64,000 bases of DNA, taken from contig CAWFGG010000007.1 of the NCBI GenBank assembly GCA_963815325.1, positions 221,076 through 285,075 of the forward strand, written 5' to 3'. Below are positions 45,446-54,708 of the stretch, one piece after another. Source of the DNA: JABDII01 sp963815325. Lineage in GTDB: Bacteria; Gemmatimonadota; Gemmatimonadetes; Gemmatimonadales; GWC2-71-9. A model generated the notes under the pieces. That model made no database searches. It was not told the DNA's origin and worked only from the letters and a program-made list of their open reading frames with translations. The position numbers and the translations under genes were made by a program. Positions within the stretch are counted from its first letter, which is position 1; every line of letters begins with the position of its first letter.

Positions 45446-48400
45446 CTAGCCCTCGAGCACCGGGTCCGCGCTCCCACTGCTCTTGTCGCCAAACAACCAG
45501 AAAAGCGCAGGCAGCACCACCATGTTGAGCGCGGTCGACGACAGGAGTCCTCCGAGGATCACGATCGCCATCGGGCTTTGGAGTTCGTTCCCGGGTTCGC
45601 CGCCGCCGAGCGCGAGCGGCACCAACGCTAGGCCCGCGACGAGAGCCGTCATCAGGATCGGTGACAAGCGCTCCATCGAGCCCCGCACCACCGCCTCACG
45701 GACCGGGACGCCTTCGGCGAGCAGGTGGCGATAGTGGGCCAGTAACAGGATGCCGTTCCGGGTGGCGATCCCAAAGAGTGCCACGAACCCAACGAGCGAC
45801 GCGATGCTCACCGTGGCACCCGTGAGGAGCACCGCCGCCACTCCGCCGATCAACGAAAGCGGAAGGTTGGCCATCAAGAGGGTGGCGTTCCGGCCAGAGC
45901 GGAACTCACCGAAGAGGATCAGGAATACGGCGGCGATCGAGGCGAGTGAGAGCAGCGCGATGTTGCGCGTTGCCTCTTCCTGGCTCTCGAATTGGCCGCT
46001 GTATTCGACATGGTAGCCTGCCGGTAGCGTGACCGCGCCGGCGACCGTTCGCTGGATCTCGTCCACCGTGCTTCCCAGATCGCGTCCGGCGACATTGGCC
46101 TGGACGACGATCTTGCGTTGGACGTTCTCACGCGAGATGGTGTTCGGGCCGCGGTCCACGGTCACCCGCGCGAGCTGCTCGAGTGGGACACGCGCGCCGA
46201 CCGGCGTACCGAACTGAACGCTGCGGATCGCCTCCACACTGCTGCGGAGTTCCGGTGGGAGTCGCACCACTAGGTCAAAGCTCTTGCCACCCTCGAGCAC
46301 CTGGGAGACAACCTCGCCGTTGAACGCGATGTCGATGGCTTCGGCGAGATCGCCGACGGTGAGACCGAAGCGCGCCATCGCCTGGCGATCGGCGGCGATG
46401 CGGACTTGCGGCACGTCGGTCTGCTGCTCGAGCTGAAGGTCAGCCACCCCGGCGACGTCTTGGATCGCGTCGCGTACTCGCCCACCAAGCTGCCGCAGCT
46501 CGTACAGGTCGGGGCCAAAGATCTTGACCGCGATGTTCGCCCGAGTGCCGGACAGCATGTGGTCGATCCGGTGCCCAATGGGCTGGCCGATGGTCACATT
46601 CGTTCCAGGCAGGGTCGAAAACTCCCGACGCAGCTCCTCGAGTACCGTCTCCTTGTCAAAGGTGTCGTGCAGCGTCACGTCGATCTCGGCAGCGTTCACG
46701 CCCTGCGCGTGCTCATCCAGCTCCGCCCGCCCTTGTCGGCGGTCGGTCGTACGGACCGCGTCGTTCGCGAGGAGGATCTCCTCTACCCGAAGCCCGATCG
46801 CGCTCGCTTCATCGAGCGAAGTTCCTGGGACCGTCACCATGGACACGGTCAAGGCGCCTTCGTTGAACTCCGGCAGGAAGGACGTGCCAAGCAACGGGAA
46901 CACCGCGATGGCAGCGATGAGCGCACCGGTCGCCGCGGCGACGACCATCCTTGGCCGGTCCAGCACCCGATCCAGCGTCGGCCGGTAGCGCTCCTTGAGC
47001 CACACCACGAGCCGGCTTTCTCGATTCTCACGCACCGCACGGGTGGTCGGCAGGAGATGGGCGCACAAGACGGGCGTCACCGTCAACGCCACGATCATCG
47101 AGGCTAGGAGCGAGACCACATAGGCCAGACCCAACGGTTGCAGCAGCCGCCCCTCCACCCCGGAGAGGAAGAACAACGGGAGAAAGACGACGGTAATGAT
47201 AAAGGTGGCGTTGACGATGGAGGCACGAATCTCCGTGGAGGCTGCATAGATGACACGCAACACCGGCTCACGGGATGCCGCGGGTCGTTGGGCGTTCTCC
47301 CGGAGCCGCCGGAGTGCATTCTCCACGTAGATGATGGCGTCATCCACCAGTGCTCCGATGGCGATCGCCATGCCGCCGAGCGTCATCGTATTGATGGTGA
47401 TGCCAAGCAACTTCATGGCAAAGATGGCAACCACGAGCGAGAGCGGGATTGCCAAGAGGGAGATGGCCGTGGCCCGCACATTCCAGAGGAACAGGAGCAG
47501 GATGATCACGACGAAGATCGCGCCGTCGCGCAAGGCCTTGAGCACGTTGCCGATGGCGACCTCGATGAAGTCCGATTGGCGAAACAAATCGGTGACGATC
47601 GTCATGCCCGCGGGCAGCGCACGTTGCATGTCCTCGAGTTCGCGCTCGATGCGCACAGTGAGTTCCAGGGTGTTCGCGCCGGGTTGTTTCTGCACGGCGA
47701 GGACTACACCCGGCTGGCCGTTGACGGAGCCGTCGCCGTACTTGGCGGCCGGACCGACGACGACGTCGGCGACTTGTTGAATGAGGACGGGAACACCGTG
47801 CCGCACCGCCACCACCGTGTTGGCGATCTCGTCGCCACCTTGAATGCGGCCGATCCCTCGGATCACATACTCCTGGCCGCGATCCATATACACGCCGCCC
47901 GAGGCATTTTGGTTGGACCCCTCGGCCGCGCGCATCACGTCGTCGAGCGTCACGTCGGTCGCCAGCATCCGAGCGGGGTCCACGAGGACCTGGTACTGTT
48001 TCACGTCCCCGCCGATGGGAACGACCTGAGCCACCCCCGGCACAGCCATCAGGCGGCGGCGGATGGTCCAGTCCGCCACCGTGCGCAGCTCCATCGGTGA
48101 TTGGGGACCAACCAGCCCGATCATCATGATCTCGCCCATGACGGACGTAATCGGTGCCAGTACCGGTGCAGGGATGTTCGACGGGAGTGCGCTGGTCACG
48201 GTCTGCAGCTTCTCGGACACGAGTTGACGCGCCCGGAAGATGTCCGTACCCCAGTCGAACTCCACCCACAGCACCGCGATGCCTTGCGCAATCGATGAAC
48301 GGACCCGCCGGACCCCGGTCGCGCCGTTGACCGCCGTCTCGATCGGGAAGGCAACCAACGCCTCGATCTCCTCCGGCGCCATGCCGTGAGCCTCGGCAAG

Positions 48401-48547
48401 GACGGTGACGGTCGGCGCCGTCAAGTCGGGAAACACGTCAACCGGCATGCGGTAGGCGGTCCAGGCTCCGCCCACCAGCGCCAGGGCAGCGACGGCCAGC
48501 ACCAGCACGCGATTACGGAGCGACCACGCGATGAGTTTGTTCAGCAT
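45446..48547 (-). CDS. Heavy-metal-type RND efflux transporter (CusA/CzcA family)
   Basis: This 1033-aa inner membrane pump has the RND layout: TM1 (residues ~12-30), a large periplasmic porter domain, TM2-6 with GALVDDAIIYVENALRRL (TM4 charged residues, ~residue 405), a second periplasmic loop and TM8-12. Sequence such as PVDVFPDLTAPTVTVLAEAHG and GTDIFRARQLVSEKL belongs to the heavy-metal subfamily. It is the distal gene of an operon with a His-rich secreted protein, a TolC-like protein and an adaptor. Likely substrate is a divalent or monovalent metal, but which one is open. Confidence 0.93.
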   Translation of the reverse strand: MLNKLIAWSLRNRVLVLAVAALALVGGAWTAYRMPVDVFPDLTAPTVTVLAEAHGMAPEEIEALVAFPIETAVNGATGVRRVRSSIAQGIAVLWVEFDWGTDIFRARQLVSEKLQTVTSALPSNIPAPVLAPITSVMGEIMMIGLVGPQSPMELRTVADWTIRRRLMAVPGVAQVVPIGGDVKQYQVLVDPARMLATDVTLDDVMRAAEGSNQNASGGVYMDRGQEYVIRGIGRIQGGDEIANTVVAVRHGVPVLIQQVADVVVGPAAKYGDGSVNGQPGVVLAVQKQPGANTLELTVRIERELEDMQRALPAGMTIVTDLFRQSDFIEVAIGNVLKALRDGAIFVVIILLLFLWNVRATAISLLAIPLSLVVAIFAMKLLGITINTMTLGGMAIAIGALVDDAIIYVENALRRLRENAQRPAASREPVLRVIYAASTEIRASIVNATFIITVVFLPLFFLSGVEGRLLQPLGLAYVVSLLASMIVALTVTPVLCAHLLPTTRAVRENRESRLVVWLKERYRPTLDRVLDRPRMVVAAATGALIAAIAVFPLLGTSFLPEFNEGALTVSMVTVPGTSLDEASAIGLRVEEILLANDAVRTTDRRQGRAELDEHAQGVNAAEIDVTLHDTFDKETVLEELRREFSTLPGTNVTIGQPIGHRIDHMLSGTRANIAVKIFGPDLYELRQLGGRVRDAIQDVAGVADLQLEQQTDVPQVRIAADRQAMARFGLTVGDLAEAIDIAFNGEVVSQVLEGGKSFDLVVRLPPELRSSVEAIRSVQFGTPVGARVPLEQLARVTVDRGPNTISRENVQRKIVVQANVAGRDLGSTVDEIQRTVAGAVTLPAGYHVEYSGQFESQEEATRNIALLSLASIAAVFLILFGEFRSGRNATLLMANLPLSLIGGVAAVLLTGATVSIASLVGFVALFGIATRNGILLLAHYRHLLAEGVPVREAVVRGSMERLSPILMTALVAGLALVPLALGGGEPGNELQSPMAIVILGGLLSSTALNMVVLPALFWLFGDKSSGSADPVLEG

Positions 48548-48556
48548 GGCTTCTCC

Positions 48557-50061
48557 CTAATGCTCGTGGCCGTGCTCGGGCACGGCCGTAGAGAGCGAGG
48601 CCAGGCGCACCTGATAGGCCGCCCCCGTCACTACCCGCTCGCCCTCAGCGATGCCTGAGAGCACGACCGTCTGGGCTTCGTCGCTGCCCCCAAGGGTCAG
48701 CGTCCGCTTCTCGAACCGTTCACCTTCCGACCTGAACGTAGGCGATCGGCCGGCCATCCTCGTCGAGGACCGCGAGGGTGGGAATGATCACTCCGGCCAC
48801 CCGCTCACCGGTTTGCACCGCCGCGCGCGCGACAGCACCGACCTTGATCGAGCCTTCGCTGTTATCGACCTCATAGATGACGGGCACGGTGCGGGAGGCC
48901 TGATCGATCACCGCGCCAACCGAGACCACGCGGCGGGTGCGGTACTCCCGCGTTCCGCCCTCGAGCTGGAACGTCGCGGCCGTCGTCCCTTGGATCCGCG
49001 GTGCCAACGCAGCCGGTACGCGCACGTCGAGCCACACGACCGACGGGTCGACAATGGTGAACAGGTGCGCACCGGCTGCCACGCGGCTTCCCGGCACGAT
49101 GTGGCGCTCGGTCACGACGCCCGCTATCGGGGCACGGATGGCGAGCCTCCCCTCGACGAGGTCGCCGCCATCTCCGCCGAGGCCGGCCAGCGTCTCCTCG
49201 GCGGCCCGCAGACGGCTGCTCGCCTCGTCCAGGCGTCGTCGGGACACGGCTCCCGCCTCGTACAATCGCGTGGCCCGTTCGTGCTCGCTGCGGGCGTCGC
49301 GAAGCGACGCGCCGGGCTTCGGCGTAGGTGCCGCCAGCCTCGCCGAGCGCGGGTGTGATGACGGCAAGGACGCTCCCCCGGCGTACACGTACGCCGGGTG
49401 CAGGAGACGGCTGGACACCGCGTGCGTCGACGAAGCCGTCGAGCGGGGCCGCCACCTCCGCCAACCGGCCTGCGGCAGCGCGCACTTCCCCGCTCACATC
49501 GATCGAGGCCGCCACGTCCCCGCGAACGGCGAACACCGTGCTGAAGCCCGGCGTCTTCCACTGCTGCTCCTTCAAGAACCTGATGCCGTCATCCTCATCA
49601 GGCTGTGGAGCGGGCGTTTCGTCAGCCTGGGCATACACCTGGAGACCGGGCACGCGAACAACGTCGCGAATCTGAGAACTCTCAATCTCGATGGTGAGAT
49701 CGTAGGTGGCGGCCCGTTGGAAGTCAGGCGCCGGACCATAGATCCCAGGAGACCGCGGTTCATCCACAGTCAGTACGAGGGGCTCCCCACCGTCGGTCGG
49801 CTCGAAGCGAAACGTGACCCGTCCCGACCGGAGCGGTGCAAAATCCGTGAGGTCGCTCAGGTGAACCGCAAACGTCTCAGGACGGCCGACGATCAGTGGA
49901 GGGTACTCCATGAACAGCTCGGTCGAGTCGGTCCAGCGTGTTACCGCGCCGCCACCCCCCAGGGCTACCTCGTCTGCTGCGTCCGATGTCGAGCAGGCAA
50001 GAACGGCGGCCAGTGCTACCGCCGGCATGCGGCATGCAGTGAGACAGGGCCGTTTCAGCAT
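48557..50061 (-). CDS. RND membrane fusion protein with N-terminal extra domain (frameshifted twice)
   Basis: The frame from 50061 has a lipoprotein signal (lipobox VLAC, Cys ~residue 23), a ~150-residue beta-rich N-terminal domain (WTDSTELFMEYPPLIVG onward) and the start of the adaptor. After a break near 49315 the helical hairpin (RDARSEHERATRLYEAGAVS) and lipoyl/beta-barrel parts continue (APIAGVVTERHIVPG), and after a second break near 48735 the end runs EGERFEKRTLTLGGSDEAQ to HGHEH at 48557. The His-rich end (PEHGHEH) fits metal handling. It overlaps the TolC-like stop and ends 9 bp before the RND gene. Confidence 0.82.
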
Positions 50062-51363
50062 CAGCGCACCTCCTCAGGGGACAACGCGTCGAGCGGTACT
50101 CCCACGGCGCGCTCCAAGTCATAGTATCCCACCCACAAGGCGGCGATCGCCGTCGTTGCGATTACGTGGGCAGTCCGGAACGCGTCGACCGCGTCAAACA
50201 ATTCCACGAGAGTCATTTCCCCTTCATCGTACGCGACGCGCGCGATGCGCAGGAGGGCGTCCGTGTCCACCCCAAGATCGGCCTGCACGAGAGCAGCACG
50301 CTCGCGGGCGACGAGGTACATGTCGTGCGCCGTCCGAACGTCGTTGTCGATCTGCCGAGCGATCAGGACCTGCCGGGCCTCGGCGCCACGAACCGCAGCT
50401 TCCCGAGCAGCAACCGCACCCCCGTTGCGATCGAAAAGCGGAAGACTCAAGCCGAACCCCAGAAAGGCACCGGTGAGGCCGTCCGACTGCTCCTTATACC
50501 CGGCAGTCAGGGTGGGTACCGGCAGGCGCTCGGCACGGGCCGCCCTCCGGCCGCTGTGGGCGGCCGCCGTCCGACTCACTGCGCCGATCAACTCCGGCCG
50601 ATTCACCTGCGCTATGCCGAGCACGTCCTTCAACGCGATGTTCGAGCGGCACGGCGCCCGGCAAGCTCACCGGGGCTATCTCAGACAGGCTGTCAGGCGC
50701 GATCATCGACGCGAGCGTTCGGCGCGAAGCACGGAGCGCCAGCGTGGCGGCCGCGAGATCGACCTCGTAACGAGCCCGCTCAACGCGCAGACGTCGCAGT
50801 TCATACTCCGAGAGGTCACCGGCGGTTGCGCGGACAGCCGCTTGCCCCTCGGCGCGCCTCACGAGGGCCGTCGCCTCTTCCAGGGCATCGCGAGTGAGTT
50901 CAGCAGCAGCCGCCTCGATGAAGGCACGCTTCATTTCAAAGACCAGGCGCGTACTGTCCGCGGCAACGCGCGCTCCCAGAGCCTCCGCCATGCGCGTTGC
51001 CTGAGCGCGTCGAGCTGAGGACAGCCACGGCCACTCGAAAGGTTGGCTCAGGTTGAAATAGGTCTCGTCATAATCGGCAGTGCCCCCGCCCAGCGTCTCG
51101 TGGGTTACGGAGACCGTCGGGTTCGGGTAGGCCGCCGATTGCCGGGCGAGGCCCATCGCTTCCTGCGCATCGGCCCGGGCGATGCGAAGCTGCAAATTGT
51201 GCCGGGTGAACAGGCTCGTCGCCTGCTCCAGTGTTACCCGATCGAGTGGCTCTTGGCCCTGGACCGGATGTGCCGACATGAGGCCCGCCAGCGCACCAAC
51301 AATCATGGAGAATACAGCTCGTTGCTGCACGTCTTCCCCCTGTGAGTCCATACGCCGCATCAC
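50061..51363 (-). CDS. TolC-like outer membrane efflux protein (frameshifted)
   Basis: A signal peptide (ending VQGQ, residue ~36) leads into the two helical repeats of the TolC/CusC family (LEQATSLFTRHNLQLRIARAD opens the first; ELIGAVSRTAAAHSGR opens the second). The frame breaks near 50640, and the joined product is ~430 aa. It forms the outer membrane channel of the metal efflux complex with the adjacent adaptor and pump. The last bases overlap the adaptor start (ATGA). Several in-frame ATGs lie at the N-terminus (51363, 51351); the choice does not affect the mature protein. Confidence 0.82.
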
Positions 51364-51442
51364 CCGGCCGCGTGGCCGGCTGATGCTGCACGAGTGCGTG
51401 TGTGGAAACGCGCGGCCGCTCTCGAGCGGTCGCTGGTGTTAC

Positions 51443-51778
51443 CTAGATGAGAGGAGGGGGAGCGCGGGGCCGTGACTGGCCGTTCGGAGGGTGGAAAGGT
51501 GGGTCCTGCACTGGATCCTCGCGTGCGTCACCCCTGAAACACGGCAGGACCAGGAAGAAGCGGCCGACACGTGCGGGGTTGAGCACGATCTTGCTGCCAG
51601 CGGCCCGATCGTCGGTCTCGTGGAGCAGGATTCCGTCGTGTCCGCCGTGCTCCGTGTCAACATGCTGCTCTTGCGCGGTATGGTCCACATGCGAATGCAG
51701 CGGGACCGCGCTCGTTGCGCCGACCAGGACGAGCGCCAAGACGAGGCCTGCGAGGCGACGGAGGGGTGGCTGGAACAT
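51443..51778 (-). CDS. Small secreted His-rich protein, first gene of the metal efflux operon
   Basis: The 111-aa product has a signal peptide (residues ~5-26) followed at once by a histidine-dense stretch: LHSHVDHTAQEQHVDTEHGGHDG (the core HSHVDH and EHGGHD are at ~residues 27-48). The remainder is Pro- and Arg-rich with no domain. It precedes the TolC-like gene by 79 bp on the same strand, so it is likely a periplasmic metal-binding or sensing accessory. ATG at 51778 gives the signal peptide; an in-frame start at 51820 adds 14 residues. Confidence 0.68.
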   Translation of the reverse strand: MFQPPLRRLAGLVLALVLVGATSAVPLHSHVDHTAQEQHVDTEHGGHDGILLHETDDRAAGSKIVLNPARVGRFFLVLPCFRGDAREDPVQDPPFHPPNGQSRPRAPPPLI

Positions 51779-51956
51779 GACCGCGGATCGTAAGCGGTGC
51801 GGCGGGGAGCTGTCAAGCACAGCACGCCGGTGCCGTCGGTTCTGCTGTCGATTGAGGTGGGCAAGATGCCGTTTCCGCGGGTTCGGAGTCCGGCCGATCG
51901 CACGGTCCAGCTTGATTCTTCAATTGTGCCGGAATCCGCATGTTGTGAGGGTCGCC

Positions 51957-52033
51957 CCGGAGCAAGAGGTCGCGCGTTGAGCTCTGCGCAAGCTGCTCGC
52001 TCGCCTTCGGCTCGAGTCGCGCCGGGCCCGTTG
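51957..52033 (+). repeat. tRNA-Arg-derived interrupted repeat, copy 1
   Basis: Bases 51957-51978 match the tRNA-Arg(CCG) anticodon arm to T-loop (CCGGAGCAAGAGGTCGCGCG-TT), then a 34-bp insert GAGCTCTGCG...CTTCGGCT follows, then the rest of the tRNA (CGAGTCGCGCCGGGCCCG). The tRNA cannot fold, so this is not a gene. The 620 bp around it (51779-52397) hold no other convincing gene. Confidence 0.88.
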
Positions 52034-52043
52034 CTGGAAGCTG

Positions 52044-52084
52044 AAGCCCCGCCGTCGGTTAAGACGTGTGGGGGTCGGCTTTTT
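52044..52084 (+). terminator. Hairpin with T tract after repeat copy 1
   Basis: Stem AAGCC/GGCTT with an inner CGTC/GACG helix ends in five T residues (52080-52084). It insulates the metal operon region from the beta-propeller gene. Confidence 0.45.
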
Positions 52085-52397
52085 CGGCATCGGATTCTGA
52101 GCGGTCGCAAGCCTGAGCCTGCCTGATGGTTGAGAGTTAGTTGAAAGTCGGTTGATCCCAAGGCGATATGCTGTCGCCACACGTTTATGCTTGCAGGAAG
52201 GCAACGTATGGTGGCATTCGTCGCTCCTCGTGGGCAACTTCGGACGCAGCATTCCTCGACACCCTGCACGATGCAGCGGCCCCGCAACCGCTTCCCACTT
52301 GCCACCGCTTACCTGTGTGGTTCTTTGCTTACCCGTTTGGCCTTGGAGGTTGTCCATGGGGGCCCGTCCGAACACACCGCCCTGCGTAAGTAGGCAC

Positions 52398-53447
52398 GTG
52401 ATTGTGTCTTGTTGCCTCGTCATCATGTATGGCACTGCATGTCAAGGAGAACGTGAGAGAACGGCGGAGACGGAACGATCCGCTCCTCGGTCAGGCACCT
52501 TCGCAAGTTACTTCGAACTAGTAGATCCAATGAGGCTGGAGCAACCGCCATCTGCACCAATCATTCGTGTGTCCGGCATGGATGTCGATTCAGAGGGACG
52601 AGTTGCGATCGGTGACGTGTCGGAGGGTAACGTCAAGCTATACGCCTCGGACGGCAGATTGCTCAAGGTAATAGGACGAAAGGGCGCCGGTCCTGGGGAA
52701 TTCAATCAACCGAGGTATCCGCGTTTTGGCCCTGATCGGACTCTCCACGTTGCCGATGCGATGATAAGTAGGATTTCAGTCTTTGACACATTAGGGGAAC
52801 ACCTCAGGACTATAGCCCTTGATGGTTTCTCCCCAATCATGGGGTTTGCCGTCCTCGATGATGCCACGTACCTGGTGACGGGGTCCGGTCGAGGAAACGA
52901 TGTGCTTTACCATTTCGACGCAAAGGGAGCCTTTCTTGAAGGCTATCTGGACCGCGAGCAGATGAAGCCACCGGAACAGCCTCAGCATCCCACATGGAGA
53001 TCGATGACGAGCTACTGGCTTGGGGCAGAAGGACAGACTGCGTATGTGGTCCAGACCATCTCCGACTCTCTCTGGATGGTGGACATTGAGAGCGGTCGTA
53101 TTAGCTCAATGCATTTGAGGATCCCGGGTTACGAAGCCCCTCGGGTGCCGGAAACTCCTCCCCGTGGTTTGGAAGGGCTCCGCGAATGGAGTAAGACGTT
53201 CCACATTGCCGCCAACATCAGTGTTGACGGCGGGAATGTCATCATCCCCTTCGTCAAGGGCATACTCAATTATGGGGATCCAATGATTCTCGTCGTAGTG
53301 CGTCCCGGGGAGAATGAACTAGTCCTCGAGGGTGCGCCCCCCATTCTCAGAGCCCGAAACGGCGTCCTGTTTGCCTTGCTGGATCCTGAACACAGCCTAG
53401 ATGAACCCTATCCATTGGGCAGGGCTAAGTGGCTTCCTACCAACTGA
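52398..53447 (+). CDS. Secreted 6-bladed beta-propeller lipoprotein
   Basis: The 349-aa product has a lipoprotein signal (lipobox YGTAC, Cys ~residue 15) and a propeller with repeated blades, seen as GMDVDSEGRVAIGD, RYPRFGPDRTLHVADA and related strands ending in VADA/VVQT-type turns, plus GAGPGEFNQPRY, the NHL-like loop. Such propellers in Bacteroidota often sit beside small secreted peptides. GTG at 52398 is chosen because the signal peptide starts there and AGTAGG precedes it. Codon use is clearly lower in GC than the surrounding genes, suggesting transfer. It overlaps the next gene by 19 bp. Confidence 0.8.
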   Translation: MIVSCCLVIMYGTACQGERERTAETERSAPRSGTFASYFELVDPMRLEQPPSAPIIRVSGMDVDSEGRVAIGDVSEGNVKLYASDGRLLKVIGRKGAGPGEFNQPRYPRFGPDRTLHVADAMISRISVFDTLGEHLRTIALDGFSPIMGFAVLDDATYLVTGSGRGNDVLYHFDAKGAFLEGYLDREQMKPPEQPQHPTWRSMTSYWLGAEGQTAYVVQTISDSLWMVDIESGRISSMHLRIPGYEAPRVPETPPRGLEGLREWSKTFHIAANISVDGGNVIIPFVKGILNYGDPMILVVVRPGENELVLEGAPPILRARNGVLFALLDPEHSLDEPYPLGRAKWLPTN

Positions 53448-53995
53448 GAGCGTCCCTGACGCCGCAAGGCCCTGCCATGGCTCTCTTGGCGCTGCTAGTG
53501 GGGTGTTGGGGTCGAGCAGACCTGAACCGGCCGTCCCTTGTTGAGAACTGGCAGCAATCGGCCGAGGCCATACCTCTCGTGGCAGGCGCAGTACGTGAAT
53601 CGCGAGGGACGCCAGCTTGCACCAACCACATATCCAGCGACCGGGCAGGGGGAGTCATCATCCTTACCACAAGACTCTGCCTGAGCTGTAAGAACGTCGG
53701 ATTTCTTCTGCGGACCATGGCAGGTAGTGACTCGATCGGATCACGCCACACAAGACTAGTTGTGCCCTCAGCCGACACGACGGCCATATGCCAGTTCTTG
53801 CGGGAAGAAAAGCTTGTACTGCCGACTATTGCGCTTGGAGAGAATGCCTTCCCGGACGTGGCGCGACCATCCTTGCTTGCGTACTTCGAGTTGGATTCGG
53901 CCGGTGGAGTCGTCGACTCGGTCATCGCGCAGGACGGGACGGAAGTCATTGAGCATATCAGAGCACGGCAGGCACCGGACTCCGAGGCCGAGTAG
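53429..53995 (+). CDS. Secreted CxxC protein of the peptide locus
   Basis: The 188-aa product has a hydrophobic N-terminal segment (residues ~15-28, ALLALLVGCWG) that could be a lipoprotein signal, and a single CLSC motif (TTRLCLSCKNVGFLL, ~residue 90) in a region whose secondary-structure pattern recalls thioredoxin-like folds. No family is certain. GTG at 53429 lies inside the end of the propeller gene; an ATG at 53477 is an alternative. The short distance to the Cys-rich peptide genes suggests a role in their disulfide chemistry or in sensing, which is inference. Confidence 0.6.
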   Translation: MASYQLRASLTPQGPAMALLALLVGCWGRADLNRPSLVENWQQSAEAIPLVAGAVRESRGTPACTNHISSDRAGGVIILTTRLCLSCKNVGFLLRTMAGSDSIGSRHTRLVVPSADTTAICQFLREEKLVLPTIALGENAFPDVARPSLLAYFELDSAGGVVDSVIAQDGTEVIEHIRARQAPDSEAE

Positions 53996-54012
53996 GGTTA
54001 CGGTCATACGCG

Positions 54013-54022
54013 CTAACTAGGT
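54013..54022 (+). promoter_or_regulatory. CTAACTAGGT motif before peptide gene 1
   Basis: The 10-mer CTAACTAGGT occurs here, 70 bp before the first peptide gene, and again at 54325-54334, 17 bp before the second. It could be a shared regulatory site or a duplication trace. Confidence 0.4.
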
Positions 54023-54091
54023 CCATGGGTCCGACATCCCCCGGTTCGGTGAAAGAACTGGAGAGTTCCCAATCTTCGATGGAGGTGCGGA

Positions 54092-54268
54092 ATGCCGAAG
54101 AAACTCAAGTGGTTGGTGATAGCGTTGGTGGTTGGCGTGGCAGGAGTTGGTGCCAGGGCCCTTCCCAGTTCCGCAGAGACGGCTAGAGATCTCCACCTCA
54201 GAGACGGCAATCCTGATGGCACAGTAAACTGTACAAAGTGGTGCGGCAACTTCGAGCCGTGCTGCTGA
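54092..54268 (+). CDS. Tiny secreted Cys-rich peptide 1
   Basis: The 58-aa product begins MPKKLKWLVIALVVGVAG, a basic-hydrophobic leader that ends near residue 23, and then a short acidic/polar linker. The C-terminus contains four cysteines in NCTKWCGNFEPCC. A strong GGAGGT Shine-Dalgarno sits 5 nt before the ATG, so translation is credible despite the small size. Its composition resembles the leader-plus-Cys-rich design of NVEALA-type peptides seen next to 6-bladed propellers in Bacteroidota, although the NVEALA motif itself is absent. Confidence 0.68.
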   Translation: MPKKLKWLVIALVVGVAGVGARALPSSAETARDLHLRDGNPDGTVNCTKWCGNFEPCC

Positions 54269-54324
54269 GACACGGCAAACGGTGCCAATGAATGAACCGG
54301 TGAGCCGCTCTCGAAGACCATGTA

Positions 54325-54334
54325 CTAACTAGGT
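54325..54334 (+). promoter_or_regulatory. CTAACTAGGT motif before peptide gene 2
   Basis: This is the second copy of the 10-mer found at 54013-54022. It ends 16 nt before the ATG of the second peptide gene and overlaps the start of its leader region. Confidence 0.4.
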
Positions 54335-54350
54335 GAAAGGGTGAGACAAC

Positions 54351-54554
54351 ATGTCAAAGTGGATCAAGATGACATTGTCCACAATGGTGCTTGCCTTTGG
54401 GGCCATGCTCTTCACGTCTCCATCTCAGGCGGCGGATGCCAATCCCGTTTACAAGGGCATTGCATGCAATGCCGATGGGTCGTACACCTGCGGGGGCACT
54501 TGTGATGACGGATGCTATTGCTGCGAGATTCCGACCCACCCCTGCGGGTGGTGA
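54351..54554 (+). CDS. Tiny secreted Cys-rich peptide 2
   Basis: The 67-aa product has a classical signal peptide (MSKWIKMTLSTMVLAFGAML, cleavage near SQA-AD, residue ~27). The mature part of ~40 residues holds seven cysteines (GIACN...YTCGGTCDDGCYCC...HPCGW), so it is probably disulfide-bonded. A GGTGAAAGGGTGAG Shine-Dalgarno region precedes the ATG. It is not obviously homologous to peptide 1 beyond the design. Possible roles are signalling peptide, toxin or metal-binding peptide. Confidence 0.75.
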   Translation: MSKWIKMTLSTMVLAFGAMLFTSPSQAADANPVYKGIACNADGSYTCGGTCDDGCYCCEIPTHPCGW

Positions 54555-54575
54555 AGGCTGTCAGTCTTCGCCTCA

Positions 54576-54650
54576 GGAGCAAGAGGTCGCGCGTTGAGCT
54601 GCGCGCACGCTGCTCGCTCGCCTTCGGCTCGAGTCGCGCCGGGCCCGTTG
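54576..54650 (+). repeat. tRNA-Arg-derived interrupted repeat, copy 2
   Basis: As in copy 1, the sequence GGAGCAAGAGGTCGCGCGTT is followed by a ~34-bp insert starting GAGCTGCGCGCACGC and ending CTTCGGCT, and then by the tRNA 3' end CGAGTCGCGCCGGGCCCG. It continues into the S41 terminator, and that whole unit is duplicated at copy 3. Confidence 0.88.
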
Positions 54651-54658
54651 CTCAAAGC

Positions 54659-54696
54659 CGCCCCCCACCGGTAGATGGCTCTCCCGGCGGGGGGCG
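54659..54696 (-). terminator. Hairpin after the S41 protease gene
   Basis: CGCCCCCC and GGGGGGCG form a stem extended by CCGG/CCGG, 12 bp after the S41 stop (minus strand), followed on that strand by GGCTTT. A near-identical hairpin is at 56338-56375. Confidence 0.65.
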
Positions 54697-54708
54697 AGTT
54701 TCCGAGGC

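Noticed and set aside
51957..52033. A functional tRNA or tRNA with an intron at the interrupted repeat
   Set aside because: Only the 3' half of a tRNA is present, with no acceptor 5' strand or D-arm, so no cloverleaf can form.
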